Origin: Kiritimatiellia bacterium
GTDB taxonomy: Bacteria > Verrucomicrobiota > Kiritimatiellia > RFP12 > UBA1067
Assembly (NCBI GenBank): GCA_017959645.1
Contig: JAGDAE010000160.1
Span: 1 to 8,491, forward strand
DNA length: 8,491 nucleotides
Direction: 5' to 3'
The notes below the pieces were generated by a model. That model searched no databases and was not told where the DNA came from. It was given only the letters and a program-made list of their open reading frames with translations. Every line of letters begins with the position of its first letter. Position 1 is the stretch's first letter. Position numbers and translations under genes: made by a program. This document shows positions 1-5,235 of this stretch, piece by piece.

Positions 1-812
1 AAGCTGATGCCGATTGGCCTGAAAACAAAAAGCGGCACGTGTTCGGACCGCATGAAATGTTCGAGATGAGTTTACTTCCGCATATGAGTTTTGAAAATGT
101 CAACACTGGCACTTGTTCGCTGATAGATTTGATCGGCTCGGACAAATGCGTTTTGCGAGCATACAAGAATGCGTGCAGAACTTTGGTTGGTTTCACGATA
201 AACGGAGCGCAGTTGTTGTTGCCAATCGAAGTTATCACACCGACGAATATTGTCGGTGTTTCGGCGCATGTCGCAAATCGCAACGAGTTGACCGTCTTTG
301 CCGCACAGGCCCAATCAGGAGACGGACAGAACCTGGAAATCTACGACGAAGATGCCGGTGTGATAATGGTGTCGACCATTGCCCTTGAGCCAATGTATGT
401 AAATTTCGGGAATATAAGCGTGTATGAGGGCGTTGCAATGCCGACGAACCGATGTGGCTGGTTTGCAAATCTTACATTGTTCCCTGATTCTTGTTGGATT
501 CACGATGAAAGTCGCGGAGCCGTCACCAATCCAAGCAGTGCTAATAATGTGAAGATGAATGGTAATATTGAAAATACTTATGATTACGCTGGGTACTGGT
601 TTGGTTGTTGTTCGTATTTTGAAAATGGGTCGATCGAATGGCATATTCCCAATTACTGGGTTACCAACTCGGAAAAGAATCTCGTGTCGGCAGGTACACG
701 GTTTTGCGAGTCGGTACAGTGCATGTCGGTTAACTCGAATGGAACAACAACGGTTTCTAAATATGGTTTTACAGTCGAAAGACAGAAAGGAGAGGAAATA
801 TGGAGCGATTAG
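1..812 (+). CDS. Beta-rich, probably extracellular protein of unknown function, 5'-partial
   Basis: The frame is open from the left edge (first full codon at 3) to a TAG at 810-812, so this is the C-terminal 269 residues of a longer protein. A GTG at 39 could be read as a start, but it falls inside what looks like a continuous motif (ADADWPENKKRHVFGPHE), so the true start is taken to lie outside the window. The sequence is rich in Val, Thr, Asn, Gly and aromatic residues with many short predicted strands, has eight cysteines and shows no transmembrane segment, which suits an exported beta-sandwich protein. From memory, the combination of a DADWP...FGPHE-type start and a C-terminal VSKYGFTVER-type end resembles secreted proteins of Lentisphaerota and Kiritimatiellota, some near RHS-repeat genes; I could not check this. 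The gene overlaps the next by 13 bases. Function unknown; coding status is secure. Confidence 0.8.
   Translation, partial: ADADWPENKKRHVFGPHEMFEMSLLPHMSFENVNTGTCSLIDLIGSDKCVLRAYKNACRTLVGFTINGAQLLLPIEVITPTNIVGVSAHVANRNELTVFAAQAQSGDGQNLEIYDEDAGVIMVSTIALEPMYVNFGNISVYEGVAMPTNRCGWFANLTLFPDSCWIHDESRGAVTNPSSANNVKMNGNIENTYDYAGYWFGCCSYFENGSIEWHIPNYWVTNSEKNLVSAGTRFCESVQCMSVNSNGTTTVSKYGFTVERQKGEEIWSD
786..792 (+). promoter_or_regulatory. Shine-Dalgarno for the gene at 800
   Basis: AAAGGAG lies 7 bases before the ATG at 800 and inside the end of the preceding gene. It supports this start, which places a signal peptide at the N-terminus, and indicates translation within the same message as the upstream gene. 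Confidence 0.75.
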
Positions 813-1522
813 TGTGTGTTTTTCTATTTGTCGGCTCCTGCTCGCTTGCGGTTGCGAGAGGGCAGACGATGCCGAGCGTCGCCGAGGTTGTGGCGATGCC
901 GGAAGAAGATTTCTGGGAAGCCTTTGTATGTCCGATCCAAGAAGAGCACGGAGCAATAGGGACATTGAATCTTGCAAGTTATTTCGCAGACGGAATGGGT
1001 CCGAGTTTTGCCGATTCGGTGAAATCGTTCAATGCGGAAAAATGGAAAGCGTTTGAACTTCTTCATGTCAGTTGGACTGAATCTTTGCCGGAAGAGTCCG
1101 AGATTATGGCGTTAGCCGACTATCTCGGAAGCAAACAGACAAAAATCGACTTTCGGCAGATGAATGACGAATACAGGGAAGCGTGGGGAACGACGAATAA
1201 GACGAGAAATTTCTGGTTTGTTTCTGGTTCGGGCATGCCGAGACAAACGACGGTTACGACCAATCTGAAGGCAAGGGCGGTATCGGAGAAATGGAATCCG
1301 TTGATATGGCGGACGCAATACGGCAAATGGTGCCGGCGTCGGTTGTTGGAGATGTTTTCGGATACGATTCGCCGGTACGCGGATACGCTTGCCGGCGACG
1401 ATCGTGACCGTTTTCGCGAAGAATTCGCCCAAAGGACGAAGATGAACGCCAAGGAAAAAGCCAAACTGTCTGATGTCGAACAGCAAGATCGCCCCACGGA
1501 GCCCGGTGATGAATTTCAGTAA
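800..1522 (+). CDS. Secreted or periplasmic hypothetical protein, mostly helical
   Basis: This 240-residue protein is not recognised. Residues 1-22 form a signal peptide: a short charged start (MER), the hydrophobic core LVCVFLFVGSCSLAV and a plausible cleavage near ARGQ. A cysteine at residue 14 lies within the hydrophobic core, and no convincing lipobox follows, so signal peptidase I cleavage is more likely than a lipoprotein. The mature part is probably largely helical, with a Trp-rich middle (W38, W82, W92, W129, W138, W166, W170, W177) and a basic, charged tail from about residue 178 onward (CRRRLLEMF, then many Asp, Arg, Glu and Lys). No catalytic motif was seen. The gene starts 13 bases inside the gene before it and ends 14 bases inside the gene after it, so the three probably share a message and perhaps a function. 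The start is supported by AAAGGAG at 786-792. Confidence 0.8.
   Translation: MERLVCVFLFVGSCSLAVARGQTMPSVAEVVAMPEEDFWEAFVCPIQEEHGAIGTLNLASYFADGMGPSFADSVKSFNAEKWKAFELLHVSWTESLPEESEIMALADYLGSKQTKIDFRQMNDEYREAWGTTNKTRNFWFVSGSGMPRQTTVTTNLKARAVSEKWNPLIWRTQYGKWCRRRLLEMFSDTIRRYADTLAGDDRDRFREEFAQRTKMNAKEKAKLSDVEQQDRPTEPGDEFQ
1498..1501 (+). promoter_or_regulatory. Shine-Dalgarno for the gene at 1509
   Basis: GGAG with a 7-base gap to the ATG at 1509. An in-frame ATG at 1473 has no such element and would place twelve polar residues before the signal peptide, so 1509 is preferred. Confidence 0.55.
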
Positions 1523-1760
1523 GATATCGTTGTCGTTTCTTTGCGTTGCGATGACATTTGGAGCATATGCTCAGAATCCGTCGTATGACGAACTTGTTTT
1601 GTCGGAATGTTCACCGACGAACACTCCGGCGCAGGATAACGCAAGGATTTTGTCTGTAGATTTGTGCCGGTTCGTGATTGCTCTCAAAAGCTCCTTCACA
1701 TTGAGATATATCGTCCCCGTCTCCCAAGCCAATAGTGGCATCCTTCTTGGCCGACGGTAA
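1509..1760 (+). CDS. Small signal-peptide protein, possibly truncated or frameshifted
   Basis: The reading frame encodes 83 residues. Residues 1-21 (MNFSKISLSFLCVAMTFGAYA) are a textbook signal peptide with an AYA-Q cleavage site, so the start is sound. The remaining 62 residues (QNPSYDELVLSECSPTNTP and onward) match no family I know. The end is suspicious: after about position 1710 the other plus-strand frame reads as reasonable protein (SPKPIVASFLADGKVGLNG), with its stop at 1786-1788 inside the first unit of the 22-base repeat array. One extra base near 1720 would join the two frames. It could be a genuine small exported protein, a frameshifted gene, or the 5' remnant of a longer gene cut by a rearrangement. 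It overlaps the end of the previous gene by 14 bases. Confidence 0.55.
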   Translation: MNFSKISLSFLCVAMTFGAYAQNPSYDELVLSECSPTNTPAQDNARILSVDLCRFVIALKSSFTLRYIVPVSQANSGILLGRR

Positions 1761-1783
1761 GGTCGGGTTGAACGGCAGGAAAG

Positions 1784-1916
1784 TTTAGGGTAAAAGTGCC
1801 GGAACTTTACCCTAAACATGCTCCAAACTTTACGGTAAAGTTGCGGAAAGTTTACCTTAAAGTTTTTTGAAGTTTAGCCTAGAATTTTCGTATGTTTAGG
1901 GTAAACTTGCCGACTG
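1784..1916. repeat. Six-unit imperfect tandem repeat, 22-base period, TTTA-NNN-TAAA dyad in each unit
   Basis: Eleven-base cores start at 1784, 1806, 1829, 1851, 1873 and 1895, giving spacings of 22, 23, 22, 22 and 22. In order they read TTTAGGGTAAA, TTTACCCTAAA, TTTACGGTAAA, TTTACCTTAAA, TTTAGCCTAGA and TTTAGGGTAAA. The flanking 11 bases are less conserved, roughly GTTGCCGGAAG. The core is self-complementary apart from its three central bases, so each unit is a dyad. The third unit extends to a 17-base palindrome, AACTTTACGGTAAAGTT (1826-1842). A weaker seventh unit may precede the first, since GGAAAG just before 1784 matches the unit end. Possible roles are a multi-site protein-binding array, an RNA hairpin series at the end of the upstream operon, or part of a dispersed genomic repeat. 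The periodicity is seen directly; the role is not known. Confidence 0.85.
1825..1868 (+). terminator. Possible terminator made from repeat units 3 and 4
   Basis: In plus-strand RNA, 1825-1839 (AAACTTTACGGTAAA) can pair with 1851-1865 (TTTACCTTAAAGTTT), giving 15 positions with one mismatch around an 11-base loop, and the run of T at 1863-1868 follows directly. This would suit the end of the operon at 1-1760. The stem is A/T-rich and overlaps the T run, and it competes with the 17-base palindrome of unit 3, so the call is tentative. Confidence 0.3.
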
Positions 1917-2022
1917 CCTGCCAGCCCCGTCGAGGTAGCCTGCGACGAGTGTTGCGCCGGTTGGCGCGGCAGCATTCGATTCCCGCGAAAACGCGTACTC
2001 GGAGTCCACGAAAACAAGGAGT

Positions 2023-2057
2023 AAAAAAGAAGCAACAACAAGACGGCATTGTTGTTG
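2023..2057 (-). terminator. Possible terminator of the minus-strand secreted gene
   Basis: Read on the minus strand, CAACAACAA (2057-2049 side) and TTGTTGTTG form a perfect 9-base stem around a 7-base loop. CTTCTTTTTT (2032-2023) follows immediately. It lies about 110 bases past the stop of the minus-strand gene at 2165. The stem has only three G-C pairs, so it may be a weak terminator. Confidence 0.4.
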
Positions 2058-2087
2058 TTATATATTGCTTGTCATATTGTATTGCAC

Positions 2088-2107
2088 GGTAGTCAAAAAT
2101 GACTACC
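2088..2107. repeat. Perfect 8-base inverted repeat, GGTAGTCA / TGACTACC
   Basis: GGTAGTCA and TGACTACC flank a loop of AAAA. It lies 57 bases beyond the stop of the minus-strand gene. No T run follows on either strand, so it could be an RNA stem that protects the 3' end, a weak terminator, or a binding site for a dimeric protein. Confidence 0.6.
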
Positions 2108-2164
2108 CTCAAAAGCGGATCAAAACTTGTCTTCCCGTCAGGCGGCGGTATTGCGAACGCCGGG

Positions 2165-5107
2165 TCAATTTTCTGCGGCAGGGGCGGCAATACGGCGGTA
2201 GCGGTAGTTTCTGAACGCGGTCGCCTCGAAGAGTTTCCAGACCGGGAACGCTTCGCCGTTCGGCTGCAACCGGTACGCCATGCCTTCGGCGTGCATGATG
2301 TCAGAGACGGGAATTTCGTAGATTTTCTCGCCGTCGACATCGACCGAAACCATATTGTTCGCATCCCCGAACGCGAGACGGAAAGTATGCGTATCTTTTC
2401 GTTCGAGGTCGCCTTCGTAGACTTTGAACGAATCCCAAAGTCCGAAATTTTTGTTTTCGGGACTGCTGGTTTTCGGGAGTTTTTCGGTTTCGACCGTTAC
2501 CGCCTCTATCCGCACGTGGTCGCCGTTGGCGTCGCGCGAGAAGAATACTGCCGGATACGCCCAGCCCGACGAATTGCAGGTAAAAGGACGCGCCATGCCC
2601 CAGCCGATATGCCAGTCGGTGCGGCCTTCCTGCGGTTCGAACGCGATTTCGGCCTCGAACTCGCTGCCGAGCGCCGGGACGCTGACGAGCGAAAGCTTGT
2701 ATCCGCGCCAGTCCCACAACAGCCTCGCCCAGCCGTCTTCGCACGTTCCGATCGCTCCCCAGAAACCCACCGATTCGCGTCCGTTCGCGATCGGCATGAG
2801 ATCGACCGGTCCGCCCGATTGCTGGTTCGCGCGGAGGCGCGATACGTAGGAACGCATGTCGGCGAGCTGCTGTTCGTAAAGCGAAAGCCGTTCCCGGCGC
2901 ATTTTACCGTAGAACCCGGCGGCTTCGGCGTAGCGTCCCTCGGCGAACGCCTGTTCGACATCGATTATCTCGAGACCGTCGTCGCGCAGGCTTACGGATA
3001 CGGCGAGCGAGAAGTAGAAAATAAGTTCTTCGCGCGCCAGACCGTGCTCGGCCCAGTATTGGGCTTTGATGTCGCCAATCTTTTTAGTCTGGGCCGACCG
3101 GTATTCCCGCGCCTTGTCCCATTCGCCCAGAACCAGAGCGAACGTAAGAGCCATCTGGCGTATCTCGTCCGCGCTCGCCCGTCCCGGTTCGTCGCCCGCG
3201 GCGATATAGGCGTCGAACATCCCGAAGACCGCCGCGCGCAGTTCCGGGTCGATGACGCGCTTGTACACCTCGCCGCGGTTGTCGCCCTCGTTGTCGTATT
3301 CGATCATGTCGCGTATCGCGCTCGCGCACGTCGTGTACGAGAAGGCGGACGCCGTAACGACATTGGTGGCGGCCAGCATCGCCGCCTCGCGCAGAACGTC
3401 GCTGCCGCCGCCCCATCTCGCCGTCTGGAAAAGCAGCGACGAACCTACGAGCTGCGCGGCGATATCGAGCGAATTCGAAACGCCGCGGTTCAACCATTCG
3501 ATCGGGTCGCCGCTTGCGCACGAGCGCCCGTAAAGATCGGCGAGCATCATCGGCGCGCGCGCTTTCCCGGGACACTGTTCATATGCCGCCAGCAGCTCCT
3601 TTTCGGCCGTCTCGTTGCTCGCATTCCAGCCCTCCCAGCCCTCGGCCGTGACTTCGCTCGCCCAGCCGGTGCCGCGCGCGGCGAACGCGTCGCTCTTGCA
3701 CGCGGCCGCTTTCTTGCACCGGTCGAGATAGACGTTCCCCAGCTTGACGCCCGCATCGAACGGCATCGAAGAGAAAATATCGAGCCGCTCGATTATACCC
3801 TGATCGGCCTCGCGGAAAACCGGCAGCGCGTTTTCAAACGCCGCGGAGAACGCGGCGTAGGCGATTTTTACCAGCTCTTTCGGCTTGAGATCGGGATATG
3901 AGTCATGCCAGCGGCTGATGTTTTTGTAGGCCTTGCCCGCCAGCAAGTAGCCGAGCAGCGGATCTTTCGACGAATCGAGCGCGGCGGTGGCTTCGGCGAA
4001 CATCGACTCCCCTTGCCAGTATTGGTCGTCGCTACTCATGCCGTCAAAGCGAACGATCGCCGCCGCCGCGTCGCGCGAGCCGCGGTTCCAGAGGCGCTCG
4101 GCCGCCGCCATTTCCGAGTCGTAGGGGAAAAACGGGGTCGAGAACGCGTATTTTCGCACAACCGCCTTGCGTACGGCAAGCGTATCTTCTCTTGTTTGCG
4201 GATCGCTCTCGGCCGCAGCATCGTACGTATCCACGATATTGCGGGTGTAGAATGGTATGGCGACGTCGATATAGTAGTCGCGATCGGTCTTGGCCGCCTC
4301 GGGACCCGGAAACGCGAACGCGGTGTGTTTCGGCTTGTACCGGCAGATTTCCTCTCTTTGCCGCAGGTAGTCTTCCCAAGGCGTTTCGAGAGTCGTTTTC
4401 ACGAGGGAGACGAAGGAATCGGCCCCCGAGAGGAATTCCGCCATGTCTTCTTTTATCTCGTCCGGAATTTCCTCCGCGGCGGCGCGTTCGCGAAGAGCCT
4501 CGATCGCCGGCAGCGTCTCGGCCGCGAAATTTCGCGCCGCCTCGTACGCCGCTTTCTCCTTCTCTTCGTCCGTCGCGGCGCCGGTCTGCCGCGCCTGCGC
4601 GGTTTTGGCGTAGATACCGGCGAGCAGATTTTCCAGTTCTTTCCGGTATGGCTCGATATGTTTCGCGACCGCCGGCGCGTTCTTCGCCGCCTTGCGAAGG
4701 CGTTCGGCGTATTCCTCCGGCGAGATGCCGCATTCCGGCCAGAGGCACCCGGTAATTCCCTCGCCTTCGGCACCGACGATCTTCACGGCCGGGAACGAGC
4801 CGACCTCGTGTTTTTCGACGATCTCGCGGTTTTCCTCCTTCGAGCCGTCGACGAGCGCCAGGACGAAATCGCTCTTCGCCGCCTCTGCGAAGCGCGGGTC
4901 GGCGATGGCGAAACCGCCGCCGCCGTCGTCCTCCTCCGGCGGCTCGAACCATTCCCGGCAATCGTCGTCGACGAAAAGCGCGAGAATGTTCCTGCCCGAT
5001 TTCGCGGCCTCTTCGCGCGCCGCGGCGAAATCGGACATGAAACCGGCGATTTCGGCCGGAGCGAATAGCGGCAGCAGTGCGAGAGTCGTGGCGAGCAATC
5101 TGTTCAT
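2165..5107 (-). CDS. Large secreted protein: degenerate thioredoxin fold, helical DUF4034-like region, C-terminal beta-sandwich
   Basis: The protein has 980 residues. Residues 1-18 are a signal peptide (MNRLLATTLALLPLFAPA). Residues 19-140 follow a thioredoxin-like pattern: SGRNILALFV strand, then DDDCREWFE where an active-site WCxxC would sit, then GSFPAVKIV with the cis-proline position (P106). Only the first cysteine (C50) remains and the second is W53, so disulfide oxidoreductase activity is doubtful. Residues about 145-760 are helical. Within them, 480-600 (LLAAYEQCPGKARAPMML through ARWGGGSDVL) resembles DUF4034, a PVC-group domain, from memory. Residues about 770-970 look like a concanavalin-type sandwich (FEAEIAFEPQEG, DWHIGWGMARPF, VSVDVDGEKIYEIP). 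The ATG at 5107 is chosen because AAGGAG precedes it and the signal peptide follows; an in-frame ATG at 5140 lies upstream of the predicted transcription start. It diverges from the glycan-enzyme pair at 5236. Biochemical role unknown. Confidence 0.9.
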   Translation of the reverse strand: MNRLLATTLALLPLFAPAEIAGFMSDFAAAREEAAKSGRNILALFVDDDCREWFEPPEEDDGGGGFAIADPRFAEAAKSDFVLALVDGSKEENREIVEKHEVGSFPAVKIVGAEGEGITGCLWPECGISPEEYAERLRKAAKNAPAVAKHIEPYRKELENLLAGIYAKTAQARQTGAATDEEKEKAAYEAARNFAAETLPAIEALRERAAAEEIPDEIKEDMAEFLSGADSFVSLVKTTLETPWEDYLRQREEICRYKPKHTAFAFPGPEAAKTDRDYYIDVAIPFYTRNIVDTYDAAAESDPQTREDTLAVRKAVVRKYAFSTPFFPYDSEMAAAERLWNRGSRDAAAAIVRFDGMSSDDQYWQGESMFAEATAALDSSKDPLLGYLLAGKAYKNISRWHDSYPDLKPKELVKIAYAAFSAAFENALPVFREADQGIIERLDIFSSMPFDAGVKLGNVYLDRCKKAAACKSDAFAARGTGWASEVTAEGWEGWNASNETAEKELLAAYEQCPGKARAPMMLADLYGRSCASGDPIEWLNRGVSNSLDIAAQLVGSSLLFQTARWGGGSDVLREAAMLAATNVVTASAFSYTTCASAIRDMIEYDNEGDNRGEVYKRVIDPELRAAVFGMFDAYIAAGDEPGRASADEIRQMALTFALVLGEWDKAREYRSAQTKKIGDIKAQYWAEHGLAREELIFYFSLAVSVSLRDDGLEIIDVEQAFAEGRYAEAAGFYGKMRRERLSLYEQQLADMRSYVSRLRANQQSGGPVDLMPIANGRESVGFWGAIGTCEDGWARLLWDWRGYKLSLVSVPALGSEFEAEIAFEPQEGRTDWHIGWGMARPFTCNSSGWAYPAVFFSRDANGDHVRIEAVTVETEKLPKTSSPENKNFGLWDSFKVYEGDLERKDTHTFRLAFGDANNMVSVDVDGEKIYEIPVSDIMHAEGMAYRLQPNGEAFPVWKLFEATAFRNYRYRRIAAPAAEN

Positions 5108-5111
5108 ATTT

Positions 5112-5117
5112 CTCCTT
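5112..5117 (-). promoter_or_regulatory. Shine-Dalgarno for the minus-strand gene starting at 5107
   Basis: AAGGAG on the minus strand, 4 bases before the ATG. It decides between this start and the in-frame ATG 33 bases further upstream at 5140. Confidence 0.7.
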
Positions 5118-5135
5118 CGATTTGGCGGAATCCGT

Positions 5136-5165
5136 ATCATATCATATTCGCACGAAGTCCCGCAA
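5136..5165 (-). promoter_or_regulatory. Predicted promoter of the minus-strand secreted gene
   Basis: On the minus strand, TTGCGG (5165-5160) and TATGAT (5141-5136) are separated by 18 bases, as in a sigma-70-type promoter. A second TATGAT overlaps at 5146-5141. Transcription would begin near 5129, leaving a leader of about 22 bases that contains the AAGGAG. Confidence 0.5.
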
Positions 5166-5187
5166 GCGCCAACGCGCTTTATTTTTG
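5164..5187 (+). other. Hairpin followed by a T run between the divergent promoters
   Basis: AAGCGC and GCGCTT pair around a CAAC loop (5164-5179), followed by TATTTTTG. This resembles a short terminator reading on the plus strand, although no plus-strand gene lies just upstream. It overlaps the -35 of the minus-strand promoter, so it may instead block antisense transcription coming through 2165-5107, or be a binding site, or be chance. Confidence 0.3.
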
Positions 5188-5195
5188 TCCGGCGG

Positions 5196-5225
5196 TTGAC
5201 AGGCGCGCGGTCAAAATGATAAACT
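5196..5225 (+). promoter_or_regulatory. Predicted promoter of the DUF4838 gene, near-leaderless
   Basis: A perfect TTGACA (5196-5201) is followed after 18 bases by TAAACT (5220-5225), which has the extended -10 TG at 5217-5218 (TGATAAACT). Initiation 6-8 bases after the -10 would fall at about 5231-5233, only 3-5 bases before the ATG at 5236. No Shine-Dalgarno sequence is present in that gap, consistent with a leaderless message. Confidence 0.6.
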
Positions 5226-5235
5226 TTCCGGCATC

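Larger units (their letters stand above)
1761..2164. other. Intergenic stretch without a convincing gene, rich in repeats
   Basis: About 400 bases separate the plus-strand operon from the minus-strand gene that converges on it. They contain the 22-base-period array (1784-1916), a possible plus-strand RNA hairpin at 1951-1970 (GTTGCGCC, loop GGTT, GGCGCGGC, with two G-U pairs), a terminator-like hairpin at 2023-2057 and a perfect inverted repeat at 2088-2107. Short open frames exist on both strands (for example plus 1892-2092, minus 2049-1879 and minus 2009-1896), but none has a ribosome binding site and most are arginine- or cysteine-rich. I do not annotate them as genes; see the findings for the minus-strand frames. 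Confidence 0.6.

Noticed and set aside
1784..1916. CRISPR array or telomere-type repeat
   Set aside because: Units are only 22 bases and contiguous, without constant repeats separated by unique spacers, and no cas gene is visible. TTTAGGG matches a plant telomere heptamer only by chance, since other units carry CCC, CGG, CCT or GCC.
1930..2010. tRNA or integration site
   Set aside because: ATTCGATTCCC near 1975 looks a little like a T-arm, but no acceptor stem, anticodon arm or CCA end can be built around it.
1892..2092. A 66-codon plus-strand open frame beginning in the repeat array
   Set aside because: There is no ribosome binding site, the product is strongly Arg/Lys-rich, and the ATG lies inside a repeat-derived sequence.
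1879..2364. A 161-codon minus-strand open frame overlapping the end of the 980-residue gene
   Set aside because: Its first half lies in another frame of a well-supported gene and reads as low-complexity Ser/Arg. Only the part below about 2049 deserves a check, and that is listed as a finding.
2099..5068. Open frames of 600 and 387 codons on the plus strand opposite the minus-strand secreted gene
   Set aside because: Their products are Arg-rich without recognisable motifs. The minus strand has a signal peptide, Shine-Dalgarno, promoter and domain patterns.
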